Shown one piece after another: positions 7,401 through 15,376 of a stretch of 64,000 nt of DNA. This DNA comes from Micromonospora narathiwatensis (GTDB lineage Bacteria; Actinomycetota; Actinomycetes; Mycobacteriales; Micromonosporaceae). Every line of letters starts with the position of its first letter. Within the stretch, counting starts at the first letter, position 1. The notes under the pieces are model-generated. The model had not been told where the DNA came from, made no database searches, and worked only from the letters and a program-made list of their open reading frames with translations. The DNA is taken from the NCBI RefSeq assembly GCF_900089605.1, contig NZ_LT594324.1, positions 3,658,001 to 3,722,000 on the forward strand. The letters are read 5' to 3'. The position numbers and the translations under genes were made by a program.

Positions 7401-8794
7401 CCGCCGCCGTCGCCGACCGGCGGGCCGTACGCCGCGCCCTGCCGGCGGCTCCCGCCTGGTGGGCCGACGTCGCCGGCAGCGCCGCAGTGCTCAGCCTGCT
7501 GGTCGTCACCGCCCTCTGGACCGCCGACCGGGGAGTGCAGGAGCTGCTGTCCGGCCCGGCCACCGGTCTCACCTCGCTCGGCCGGCTCGCCGGCCTGGTC
7601 AGCGCCGACCTGATGCTCGTCCAGGTGGTGCTGATGGCCCGGGTACCGCTGATCGAACGCAGTTTCGGCCAGGACCGGATCGCCCGCTGGCACCGGCTCG
7701 CCGGCTTCACCTCCTTCAACCTGCTGCTCGCCCACGTGGCGCTGACCACCCTCGGGTACGCCGGCACCGCCCGGCGGGGCGTGCTCGCCGAGACCTGGGA
7801 CCTAGTCGTCACGTACCCCGGGATGCTGCTCGCCACCGCGGCGCTGGCCCTGCTGGTGCTGGTGGTGGTGACCTCGGTACGGGCGGCCCGGCGCCGGCTG
7901 CGCTACGAGTCCTGGCACCTGCTGCACCTGTACGCGTACCTCGGCGTCGCGCTGGCGCTGCCGCACCAGCTCTGGACCGGTGCCGACTTCGTCGGCTCGG
8001 CGGCGGCCAGCGCCTACTGGTGGACGGTCTACCTGCTGGCGCTGGCCAGCGTGCTGGTCTACCGGCTCGGGCTGCCCGCCTGGCGCTCGCTGCGGCACCG
8101 GATCGAGGTGGCCGCAGTGGTCACCGAGGCCCCCGGGGTCACCTCCGTCTGGCTGCGCGGGCGCGACCTGCACCGGCTGCCCGTCCGGGCCGGGCAGTTC
8201 CTCCTCTGGCGGTTCCTGGACGGCCCCGGCTGGTCCCGGGCGCACCCGTACTCGCTGTCGGCGCCGCCGAACGGGGACCTGATGCGGATCACCGTCAAGG
8301 ACCTCGGCGACGGCAGCGCCCGGGTGGCCGCGCTGCGCCCCGGCACGAGGGTGCTGGTCGAGGGACCGTACGGGCGGCTGACCGGGGAACACTGGCGGGG
8401 CGGCGGGATCACCATGCTCGCCTGCGGGGTCGGGATCACCCCGCTGCTGGCGCTGCTCTGGGAGCTGCCGTACGCCCCCGGGCAGGCGGTGCTGCTCTAC
8501 CGCGCGCGTACCCCCGAGGACCTGGCCTTCCGGGCGGAGCTGGACCGGCTCGCCGCGGAACGCGGGCTGGTCGTGCACCACCTGGTCGGCCCGCGGGCGC
8601 GACGCCCGTCCTGGCTGCCGGCGTACGCCGAGGGGAGGTCCGACGCGGAGGCCCTGCGCCGGCTCTCCCCCGGCGTCGCCGCGCACGACGTCTTCCTCTG
8701 CGGCCCGGACGGCTGGGTCGACGCCGCCCGCGACGCCGCCCGCGCCGCCGGGGTTCCCGACGCGCACGTCCACCACGAACGCTTCGCCTGGTGA
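7397..8794 (+). CDS. Ferric reductase-like membrane oxidoreductase
   Basis: A 465-residue protein with an N-terminal ferric-reductase-type heme membrane domain (about residues 20-215, six helices with spaced histidines such as RWHRLAG, LLAHVALT, SWHLLHLYAY) and a C-terminal FAD/NAD(P)H module. The FAD-binding signature HPYSLSAPP is near residue 285 and the nucleotide loop ACGVGITPLLALL near residue 342; FLCGPDGWVDA is near the end. It would pass electrons from NAD(P)H across the membrane. It is followed by an FMN-binding protein and ApbE, a known pairing in extracytosolic flavin electron transfer. GTG start, no clear ribosome site. Confidence 0.85.
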   Translation: MTAAVADRRAVRRALPAAPAWWADVAGSAAVLSLLVVTALWTADRGVQELLSGPATGLTSLGRLAGLVSADLMLVQVVLMARVPLIERSFGQDRIARWHRLAGFTSFNLLLAHVALTTLGYAGTARRGVLAETWDLVVTYPGMLLATAALALLVLVVVTSVRAARRRLRYESWHLLHLYAYLGVALALPHQLWTGADFVGSAAASAYWWTVYLLALASVLVYRLGLPAWRSLRHRIEVAAVVTEAPGVTSVWLRGRDLHRLPVRAGQFLLWRFLDGPGWSRAHPYSLSAPPNGDLMRITVKDLGDGSARVAALRPGTRVLVEGPYGRLTGEHWRGGGITMLACGVGITPLLALLWELPYAPGQAVLLYRARTPEDLAFRAELDRLAAERGLVVHHLVGPRARRPSWLPAYAEGRSDAEALRRLSPGVAAHDVFLCGPDGWVDAARDAARAAGVPDAHVHHERFAW

Positions 8795-8814
8795 CAGGCG
8801 CGAAAGGAGGATCC

Positions 8815-9291
8815 GTGCGCCGGATCACCCTCTGGCTGCTCTCCACCGTGGCCGTCCTGGTGCTGCTGTTCAGCTACAAGACCAGCACCATGGGTCCGGG
8901 CGGGGAGAGCAGCGCGGTCGCCACGGGCTCCGACGGCTCGGCCGGCAACTCCTGGACCGGCACGGACGCCGGCTCCACCGGGTCGGGCCCGGTGAGCGGG
9001 TCGTCCAGCGGCGACGGCACGGCCACCGGGTCGGTGGCGCAGACCCGGTGGGGACCGGTGCAGGTGCAGATCACCGTCTCCGGCGGGAGGATCACCGACG
9101 TCCGCGCCGTACGGGTGCCGGACGGCAACCGCCGGGACCAGGAGATCAACGACTACGCGGTGCCGATCCTGCGGCAGGAGGCCCTGGCCGCGCAGAGCGC
9201 CCAGATCGACACCGTCTCCGGCGCGACCGTCACCAGTGACGGCTACCGCGAGTCCCTCCAGTCCGCGATCGACGCGGCACACCTGAAGTGA
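8815..9291 (+). CDS. Membrane-anchored FMN-binding domain protein
   Basis: A 158-residue protein: an N-terminal membrane anchor (residues 4-20), a Ser/Gly/Thr-rich flexible spacer to about residue 72, then an FMN-binding domain. DTVSGATVTSDGY near residue 135 is the D-x-x-[ST]-G-A-T motif whose threonine is flavinylated by ApbE. The topology suggests an extracytosolic flavin carrier tethered to the membrane. GTG start with AAAGGAGGA 5 bases upstream. It is a natural electron acceptor for the upstream reductase; its stop overlaps apbE by four bases. Confidence 0.88.
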   Translation: MRRITLWLLSTVAVLVLLFSYKTSTMGPGGESSAVATGSDGSAGNSWTGTDAGSTGSGPVSGSSSGDGTATGSVAQTRWGPVQVQITVSGGRITDVRAVRVPDGNRRDQEINDYAVPILRQEALAAQSAQIDTVSGATVTSDGYRESLQSAIDAAHLK

Positions 9292-10115
9292 GCGGGGTGG
9301 CGACGATGAACCTGGCGACGGAGCCGGACCGGCGGGCCTGGGTGGTACAGGTGATGGGGCTGCCGGTGAGCGTGCACCTGCGCGGCCCCGAGGTGCGCAC
9401 CGACGCGGTGGCGCAGCGGGTGGAGCGGGTCTTCGCCGAGCTGGGCGAGGTGGACGCGGTGTTCAGCACGTACCGGCCGGAGAGCGTGCTGGGCCGGCTC
9501 GGCGGCGTCATGCCCGACCCGGCCACCGCCGAGCCGGTGGTGCGCGAGGTGGTGACGCTCTGCGAACTGGCCCGCACCCGTACCGACGGGTGGTTCGACG
9601 CCCGGCGGCTGCCGCTGCCCGGCGGCGGAACCGGATTCGAGCCGTCCGGGCTGGTCAAGGGGTGGGCGGTGGAGCGCGTCGCGCGCCACCTCGCCGACCT
9701 GCCCGACCACGACCTCTGCCTCAACGCCGGCGGGGACGTGCTGCTGCGCACCGCGCCGGGCCGGCCGGCCTGGCGGGTCGGGATCGAGGACCCCGACCAC
9801 CCCGAGCGGCTGCTCGACGTCGTCGAGCGGGCGCACGGCGCGGTCGCCACCTCGGGCACCGCGCGGCGCGGCGCGCACATCGTGGACCCGCGCGCCGGCC
9901 GGCCCGCCGAGGCCGTCCGGTCGGTCACCGTGGTCGGCCCCGAGCTGCTCTGGGCCGACGTGTACGCGACCGCGGCCGTCGCCCGGGGCGCGGACGCGCT
10001 CGACTGGCTGGCCACCCTCGACGGGTACGCGGCCCTGCTGGTGGACGCCGCCGGCCGGGTCCGGGCCACCTCGGACTGGCCGGGCACCCGGGTGGCTCAC
10101 GCCCGCACCGCGTAG
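9288..10115 (+). CDS. apbE: FAD:protein FMN transferase ApbE
   Basis: A 275-residue ApbE that attaches FMN from FAD to a threonine of the partner protein, here most likely the gene just upstream. Family landmarks in order: MGLPVSVHLRG, FSTYRPES, FEPSGLVKGWAVERV, LNAGGDVLL, ATSGTARRGAHIVDPRAGRP and the C-terminal ELLWADVYATA, which contributes to the metal site. No signal peptide or lipobox is visible, so the modification may take place before export or the start may lie elsewhere. The GTG at 9288 overlaps the previous stop; an ATG at 9306 is possible. It overlaps the convergent monooxygenase by 19 bases. Confidence 0.93.
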   Translation: MSGVATMNLATEPDRRAWVVQVMGLPVSVHLRGPEVRTDAVAQRVERVFAELGEVDAVFSTYRPESVLGRLGGVMPDPATAEPVVREVVTLCELARTRTDGWFDARRLPLPGGGTGFEPSGLVKGWAVERVARHLADLPDHDLCLNAGGDVLLRTAPGRPAWRVGIEDPDHPERLLDVVERAHGAVATSGTARRGAHIVDPRAGRPAEAVRSVTVVGPELLWADVYATAAVARGADALDWLATLDGYAALLVDAAGRVRATSDWPGTRVAHARTA

Positions 10116-11287
10116 TCGGGCAGGCCGGCGTCGGTGGCCAGCGAGTTGGTGCCGCGTACCAGCATCGTCTGGACCGCGCGACGGGACAGCAGCCGGTCGC
10201 GCAGCCACAGGCCCCACCCGCTGGCCGGGGCGAGGAAGTGGCCGGGGTTGGCGCCGCGCTGCCAGCGGGACGCGTACCCGCGCATCCGCCGCTCGTACGC
10301 GGGCAGCGCCACCCGGGGGTTCCCGCCGGCCACGGCCAGCTCGCCGGCGAGCACGTACGCCCCGACCAGGCCGGTGCCGACCCCCATCCCGCCGAGGGTC
10401 ACCCCCCACGCCGCGTCGCCGAGCAGCACGGTCCGGCCGGTGTGCCAGCGGGGCACCCGGACCCGGCCGATCGCGTCGAAGTAGAGCTCGGGCGCGGCGT
10501 GCAGGCCGGCGAGCAGGTGCGGCACGTGCCAGCCCAGCCCGGCGAAGGCGTCGGCGATCAGCGACTTCTGCCGGTCGGGGTCGAGCCGGTCGTGGTCCAG
10601 CCCGGCTCCGGCGAAGACGACGAAGGCGCCCGCCCGATCGGGGTCGCGCTGGTCGGCGGCGACGCTGGCCATCCGCCCGGGCACGTTGTACTGCCGGGAG
10701 ACGGTGTCGAAGCCGCGGTCGTTGGGCAGGTCCCAGCCGGCCAGGTGGTAGCCGAGGTGGGTGAGGTACGCCGTCTCCGGGCCGTGGACCAGCCGGCGTA
10801 CCCCGGAGTGCAGACCGTCCGCGCCGACCACCAGGTCGACGGCGCGGGAGCCGCCCCGGGCCAGCTCGACGTGCACCGTGTGGTCGGTCTCGGTGAGCCC
10901 GGTGATCCGGTCGCCGAACAGATACTCCACCCGGTCGGCGCCGTGCTCGTACAGGATCCGGGACAGGTCCCGGCGCAGCACCTCCAGCTCGCCGCCGGCG
11001 AACTCGGCCGGCAGCCGGAAGATCTCCCGGCCGTGCTCGTCCACCCGGCTCATCGCGCCGGCGTGGGTCTGCACCGCGCGCAACTCGTCGAGCACCCCCA
11101 TCGCGGCCAGCACGCCGAGATGGGTCGGGCCCCGGAAGTCGACCGCGAAGCCGCTGGTCCGCAGCGCCGGGGCGGTCTCGACGACGGTGACCTCGGCCCC
11201 GTGACGGGCCAGCCACCAGGCCACCGCCGGACCGGCCACACCGGCGCCGGAGACGAGCACGCGTGAACCGTGCAGCGGAAGAGACAT
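10097..11287 (-). CDS. FAD-dependent aromatic-type monooxygenase
   Basis: A 396-residue class A flavin monooxygenase (PheA/TfdB, TetX type). The Rossmann motif is VSGAGVAGPAVAWWLARHG at the N-terminus and VVGADGLHSGVRRLV is near residue 160. The second FAD motif VLLGDAAWGVTLGGMGVG is near residue 295. The substrate is unknown; similar enzymes hydroxylate aromatic compounds or inactivate antibiotics. ATG at 11287 with a GGGGGA site. It is divergent from a TetR-family gene with 82 bases between starts, so it is probably repressed by that regulator through the dyads in between. Confidence 0.87.
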   Translation of the reverse strand: MSLPLHGSRVLVSGAGVAGPAVAWWLARHGAEVTVVETAPALRTSGFAVDFRGPTHLGVLAAMGVLDELRAVQTHAGAMSRVDEHGREIFRLPAEFAGGELEVLRRDLSRILYEHGADRVEYLFGDRITGLTETDHTVHVELARGGSRAVDLVVGADGLHSGVRRLVHGPETAYLTHLGYHLAGWDLPNDRGFDTVSRQYNVPGRMASVAADQRDPDRAGAFVVFAGAGLDHDRLDPDRQKSLIADAFAGLGWHVPHLLAGLHAAPELYFDAIGRVRVPRWHTGRTVLLGDAAWGVTLGGMGVGTGLVGAYVLAGELAVAGGNPRVALPAYERRMRGYASRWQRGANPGHFLAPASGWGLWLRDRLLSRRAVQTMLVRGTNSLATDAGLPDYAVRA

Positions 11288-11304
11288 GATTCCCCCGAGA
11301 TAGG

Positions 11305-11343
11305 AACTGTGTCCGTTGGATACAGAGTACGATAGACACAGTT
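11305..11343. promoter_or_regulatory. Operator dyads between monooxygenase and TetR
   Basis: AACTGTGTC (11305-11313) is repeated inverted as GACACAGTT (11335-11343), 21 bases apart. Inside is a second near-palindrome TGTGTCCGTTGGATACA (11308-11324, one mismatched pair). These are the only dyads in the short divergent promoter region and fit a TetR operator acting on both genes. Confidence 0.6.
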
Positions 11344-11369
11344 TCGGTCCGAGAACAAGAGGGGTCATC

Positions 11370-12095
11370 GTGGAGACCGGTGATGCCGACCAGCGGCGGC
11401 TGTACGAGTTGCTGTGGGGCGTGCCCAGCGGACCGCGTCGCGGGCCCCGCCCCACCCTGACGCCGGTCGCGATCGCCCGGGCCGGCATCGCCATCGCCGA
11501 CGCCGAGGGGCTCGACGGGCTGACCATGCAGCGGGTCGCCGAGTCGCTGGACGTCACCAAGATGGCGCTGTACCGGTACGTGCCCGGCAAGGCCGAGCTG
11601 GTCGCGCTGATGCTGGAGGCGGCGATGGGAGAACCGCCCCCGCCGCCGACGGGTGCCGACTGGCGCGGCCAGCTCGACGACTGGGCCCGGCAGCTGTTCG
11701 ACCGGTTCCGCCGCCACCCGTGGGCTCACGCGGCGACCATCGGCCCCCGACTACCCGGCCCGAACGAGCTGGCCTGGCTGGAACGGGTCGTCACCGCCCT
11801 CACCGACACCGGGCTGACCGGCGACGAACAGCTCGACGTCGCGGTGCTGCTGGTCGGGCACGCCCGCAACCTGGCCCAGCACGCGCCGCCCCCCACCGAC
11901 ACCCCGGGACCGAGCCAGGAGGCCGGGTTCGCCGCGCTGCTGCGGGGTCGGGAGGAGCGCTTCCCGGCGCTCACCGCCGCCCTGCGCTCGACCCGGGGCA
12001 ACGGCGACCAGGCCCTCGACTTCGGCCTCGCCCGCATCCTCGACGGCATCGAGGCCCTCATCACCGCCCGCGCCGCCCCACGCCGGGACATTTGA
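11370..12095 (+). CDS. TetR-family repressor of the divergent monooxygenase
   Basis: A 241-residue regulator. The HTH is at about residues 30-70 (DGLTMQRVAESLDVTKMALYRYV), with an N-terminal extension and a TetR_C-type ligand domain like that of tetracycline repressors (VVTALTDTGLTGDEQLDVAVL). I chose the GTG at 11370, preceded by AGAGGGG, over an upstream ATG at 11316 that would lie inside the operator dyads. Likely autoregulated and controlling the adjacent FAD monooxygenase. Confidence 0.85.
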   Translation: METGDADQRRLYELLWGVPSGPRRGPRPTLTPVAIARAGIAIADAEGLDGLTMQRVAESLDVTKMALYRYVPGKAELVALMLEAAMGEPPPPPTGADWRGQLDDWARQLFDRFRRHPWAHAATIGPRLPGPNELAWLERVVTALTDTGLTGDEQLDVAVLLVGHARNLAQHAPPPTDTPGPSQEAGFAALLRGREERFPALTAALRSTRGNGDQALDFGLARILDGIEALITARAAPRRDI

Positions 12096-12154
12096 GGGTG
12101 GTCCCTTGCGCCGCCCGCCCGGACACGGGACACCCGAAGGACCTTGGTAGCAAG

Positions 12155-12826
12155 TCACCGGACGGTGGTGGCGGAGAGCTCGTTGTAGCCCTCGGCCAAC
12201 TCCTGACCGGACAGTTCCCGGATCGCCGCCATGATCTCGTCGGTGACCGCGCGCCGGGCCTGACCGGCGCTGCCCGACCCCGGCGTGAAGTGCAGCGGGG
12301 CGCCGAAGCGTACGGTGATCCGCCCGATCCGGGGCAGTCGGGCGCCGACGGGCTGGATCCGATCGGTGCCGGCCACGGCGACCGGGACGACCGGCGCCCC
12401 GGAGGCGAGCGCGAGCCACGCCACGCCCGTACGCCCCCGGTAGAGCCGCCCGTCCCGGGAACGGCTGCCCTCCGGGTGAATGCCGAACGCCCGTCCGGCG
12501 GCGAGGATGCCGAGCGCGACCTCCAGCGACTCCTGGGCGGCCCGGTGGCCACCCCGCGGCACCGGCACGGCGTCGATCCCGGTGAGACAGGCCCGGGTCA
12601 GCCAGCCCAGGAACCCGGGCCGCCGGAAGTACTCGGCCTTGGCCAGGAAGGCCACCGGCCGGGGTGCCACCAGAGGGATCACGATGCTGTCGAGAAAGGA
12701 GAGGTGGTTGGCCGCCAGGATCACCGGCCCACGCTCCGGCACGTTCCCGCGCCCCTCGACGACCGGTCGGTAGACCAGCCGGGCGAGCGGCGCGACCAGT
12801 CGCCGTACGATCCCCTGCACCAGCAC
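12155..12826 (-). CDS. 1-acyl-glycerol-3-phosphate acyltransferase (PlsC-like)
   Basis: A 223-residue PlsC-family enzyme that transfers acyl groups to lysophosphatidate or a related acceptor at the membrane. Motif I NHLSFLD (H-x4-D) is near residue 40 and motif III HPEGSRSRDG is near residue 118, with KAEYF between. GTG start; 17 bases separate it from the upstream TetR gene, so the two form an operon. A paralogue with the same motifs lies at 48849-49541. Confidence 0.88.
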   Translation of the reverse strand: MLVQGIVRRLVAPLARLVYRPVVEGRGNVPERGPVILAANHLSFLDSIVIPLVAPRPVAFLAKAEYFRRPGFLGWLTRACLTGIDAVPVPRGGHRAAQESLEVALGILAAGRAFGIHPEGSRSRDGRLYRGRTGVAWLALASGAPVVPVAVAGTDRIQPVGARLPRIGRITVRFGAPLHFTPGSGSAGQARRAVTDEIMAAIRELSGQELAEGYNELSATTVR

Positions 12827-12843
12827 TGGGCGGCCTCGCTTTC

Positions 12844-13434
12844 TCAGTGGCCGGCGGACCCGAGATGGGCGTCCAGCGCGGCGCGCAGCAACGGTTCGGC
12901 CTCGTCGACCCCGGTCATCAACTGCAGGCTGCCCCAGAGCCTGAGCTGGGCCAGGCCGTGCAGGTTGGCCCAGAGGGCACCGGCGACCACCGCGGCCGGC
13001 GACCCGCCGGGCGGGGCGGGGCGGGCGCGGGCAACCAGGTCGACGAGGACCTCGAACAACGGGACACTGGCCGCCCGCAGGCCCATCTGGTTACCCCGTA
13101 GCAGGTCGTGCCGGAACATCAACTCGAACATGCCCCGGTTTCCGTGGGCGAACTCCAGGTACCGCCGGCTCAGCGCGAGCAGGAGGTCGTACGGGTCCCG
13201 GTCGCTGTCGGCGAGCACCTCGTCCGCCTGCCGGCCGAGTTCCCGGTAGCCCTCCCGGGCGATGGCGGCCAACAACGCCTGGTGCGTCGGGAAGTGCCGA
13301 CGAGGGGCCCCGTGCGACACCCCGGCCCGCCGGGCGATCTCCCGCAGGGAGAGTCCTTCCGCGCCCTGCCCGGCCACCAGCTCAACACCCGTCGCGACCA
13401 GGCGAGCCCGGAGCCCGACGTTCGGTTGATCCAT
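12844..13434 (-). CDS. TetR/AcrR-family regulator
   Basis: A 196-residue repressor with an N-terminal HTH (LSLREIARRAGVSHGAPRRHF, about residues 27-50) and a TetR_C-type ligand domain (WANLHGLAQLRLWG). The start ATG lies 6 bases from a cluster of TGTCTAC half-sites, which suggests tight autorepression. It is cotranscribed with the PlsC-like acyltransferase, so a lipid or acyl ligand is a reasonable guess but not shown by the sequence. Confidence 0.87.
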   Translation of the reverse strand: MDQPNVGLRARLVATGVELVAGQGAEGLSLREIARRAGVSHGAPRRHFPTHQALLAAIAREGYRELGRQADEVLADSDRDPYDLLLALSRRYLEFAHGNRGMFELMFRHDLLRGNQMGLRAASVPLFEVLVDLVARARPAPPGGSPAAVVAGALWANLHGLAQLRLWGSLQLMTGVDEAEPLLRAALDAHLGSAGH

Positions 13435-13440
13435 GGGAGG

Positions 13441-13471
13441 TGTCTACCAGAGATCCGTAGACAGTGTCTAC
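13441..13471. promoter_or_regulatory. TetR operator with three half-sites
   Basis: TGTCTAC at 13441-13447, GTAGACA at 13457-13463 and TGTCTAC at 13465-13471. The last two make the perfect 15-bp palindrome GTAGACAGTGTCTAC; the first two make a wider-spaced dyad. It sits immediately upstream of the TetR gene and also near the divergent YbaK gene. Confidence 0.8.
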
Positions 13472-13533
13472 TTCGGCGACGGACGAACCGTCCCGCCCGG
13501 GCGGGTGTGGTGCGGAACGGGGCAGGAAGCAGA

Positions 13534-14052
13534 ATGAGCGGCATGCAGTCACAGCCAGACGTGCAGGCGACGCACCCGAACGTGCGGGCGGTACAGCGCG
13601 CGCTCGACGACGCGGGCGCCCGGGACGGCTCCGGCGCGGCGAGTCGGATCCGCCTGCTGCCCGAGGCGGTGCACACCGCCGCGGCGGCGGCCGAGGCGCT
13701 CGGCGTCGGCGTGGGCGCCATCGCCAACTCGCTCGTCTTCGACGCGGACGACGCCCCGCTGCTCGTGCTCACCTCCGGCGCGCACCGGGTGGACACCGCC
13801 GGCCTGGCCGCGTCCCTCGGGGTCACCCGGCTGCGCCGGGCCACCCCCGACTTCGTCAAGCGGCACACCGGGCAGGTGATCGGCGGGGTCGCCCCGGTCG
13901 GCCACCCCGGGCCGCTGCGCACCGTGGTCGACACCGCCCTGGCGGCGTACGACGAGGTGTGGGCGGCCGGTGGCGTGCCCCGGGCGGTCTTCCCCAGCAC
14001 GTACGCGGAGCTGCTGCGGATCACCGCCGGCACCGCCGCCGAGGTGGCGTGA
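13534..14052 (+). CDS. YbaK/EbsC-type aminoacyl-tRNA deacylase
   Basis: A 172-residue protein of the YbaK/EbsC family, which clears mischarged tRNAs. The conserved core is IANSLVFDADDAPLLVLTSG, then DFVKRHTGQVIGGVAPVGHP with the family lysine and glycine-rich loop, then PRAVFPSTYAEL. ATG 13534 has GGCAGGAAG upstream; a second ATG 9 bases later is possible. Its stop overlaps the next gene (GTGA), so it heads the carotenoid operon although its role there is unexplained. Confidence 0.87.
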   Translation: MSGMQSQPDVQATHPNVRAVQRALDDAGARDGSGAASRIRLLPEAVHTAAAAAEALGVGVGAIANSLVFDADDAPLLVLTSGAHRVDTAGLAASLGVTRLRRATPDFVKRHTGQVIGGVAPVGHPGPLRTVVDTALAAYDEVWAAGGVPRAVFPSTYAELLRITAGTAAEVA

Positions 14053-14801
14053 GCGAGCGAACCGTCAGGCTCGGCGCTCCCGGACTCGTCACCCTGCACG
14101 CGTGGCGGATCCCCCGCCGGGCGCTCCCCCGGGCGCTGGCCCGGATGGCGGCGCATCCGTCGCGGCTGCGCCGGACCCCCGGCGTACGGTTCGGCAAGCT
14201 GCTCGGCACCGGGACGGGCAGCGGCTTCGGCCCCGGCGACGCCGACCTGACCCGATGGGCCGCCCTGGTGGTCTGGGACTCCCCCACCGCGGCGGCCGGC
14301 TTCGACGCCTCGCCGGTCGGCCGGTCCTGGGCCCGGATCGCCCGCTCCTCCGTCCGGCTGGAGCTGCGCCCGTTGACCAGCCGGGGCGAGTGGTCCGGCC
14401 ACCGGCCGTTCGGTGAGCCCTCCGGCGGCCCGGTCACCGGTCCGGTCCTGGCGCTGACCCGGGCCCGGCTGCGGGCCCGTCGGGCGGTCACCTTCTGGCG
14501 GGCCGTCCCGCCGGTGGCCGCCGCCCTGCGCGACGCGCCCGGGCTGCTCGCCCGGCTCGGCGTCGGCGAGGCGCCGCTGGGCTGGCAGGGCACGGTGACC
14601 GTGTGGCGGGACGCGGCGGACCTGGTCGCGTTCGCGTACCGTCACCCGGAGCACCGCGCCGCGATCACGCGCACCGCCGCCGAGGGGTGGTACGCGGAGG
14701 AGTTGTTCGCGCGGTTCGCGGTGTGCGACGTGGTCGGCGACCCCGCGGTGTTGGGATGGGCCGCCGAGGGCGACCCGGGATCGGTGAGAGGACACGCATG
14801 A
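14049..14801 (+). CDS. CrtA-like carotenoid monooxygenase
   Basis: A 250-residue protein resembling spheroidene monooxygenase (CrtA) and related heme-dependent carotenoid oxygenases: LGAPGLVTLHAWRIP near the start, VRFGKLLGTGTGSGF near residue 55, then WAALVVWDSPTAAAGF and a C-terminal FAYRHPEHRAAITRTAAEGWYAEELFARF block. It would add oxygen at the acyclic end of a carotenoid. GTG start overlaps the ybaK stop, and its stop overlaps the next gene (ATGA). The carotenoid context supports the call; the exact position oxidised is inference. Confidence 0.75.
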   Translation: MSERTVRLGAPGLVTLHAWRIPRRALPRALARMAAHPSRLRRTPGVRFGKLLGTGTGSGFGPGDADLTRWAALVVWDSPTAAAGFDASPVGRSWARIARSSVRLELRPLTSRGEWSGHRPFGEPSGGPVTGPVLALTRARLRARRAVTFWRAVPPVAAALRDAPGLLARLGVGEAPLGWQGTVTVWRDAADLVAFAYRHPEHRAAITRTAAEGWYAEELFARFAVCDVVGDPAVLGWAAEGDPGSVRGHA

Positions 14802-15376
14802 GGCTGGTGCGGTGGACGCCGGACGACCTGGTCCGGCGGCTGGACGACGTGGTGGCCGTCTACGGCGAGGCGATGGGCTACCGCGCCGACCTGTTGGAGG
14901 CCCGGCGCGGCTACATCGCCACCCACGCCCGCCGTCCCGGCTTCCGCGCCGTGGCCAGCCTCACCAGCGAGGGACACCTGGCCGGCTTCGGATACGGCTA
15001 CCTCGGCGCCGCCGGGCAGTGGTGGCACGACCAGGTGCAGCGGGCGCTGGGCGCCGCGGCCCGGCGGCGCTGGCTGACCTACCCCTTCGAGGTGGTGGAG
15101 CTGCACGTCCGCCCGCCCGCGCAGGGGCACGGCCTCGGCGCCGGCCAGCTCCGCGCCCTGCTCACCATGGCGGAGGGGACGACCACGCTGCTCTCCACCC
15201 CGGAGGCCGACGAGCAGAAGTCCCGGGCCTGGCGGCTGTACCGCCGGTTCGGTTTCGTCGACGTCCTGCGCGACTTCCACTTCCCCGGCGACGAGCGGCC
15301 GTTCGGGGTGCTCGGCCGGGACCTGCCGCTGCCCCCACCGGGCCCCGACGCCGCACCGGGCGCGGCCACGTCGTGA
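14798..15376 (+). CDS. GNAT-type acetyltransferase
   Basis: A 192-residue GNAT-fold protein. The acetyl-CoA binding region is VVELHVRPPAQGHGLGAGQLRALL near residue 100, and YRRFGFVDVLRDF is the usual C-terminal strand-loop. The acceptor is unknown. It overlaps its neighbours by four bases on each side and sits inside the carotenoid operon, so it may modify the end product or be a passenger. Confidence 0.8.
   Translation: MRLVRWTPDDLVRRLDDVVAVYGEAMGYRADLLEARRGYIATHARRPGFRAVASLTSEGHLAGFGYGYLGAAGQWWHDQVQRALGAAARRRWLTYPFEVVELHVRPPAQGHGLGAGQLRALLTMAEGTTTLLSTPEADEQKSRAWRLYRRFGFVDVLRDFHFPGDERPFGVLGRDLPLPPPGPDAAPGAATS

Noticed and set aside
12096..12154. Possible terminator between TetR and PlsC genes
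   Set aside because: Only short imperfect complementarity; not strong enough to list.
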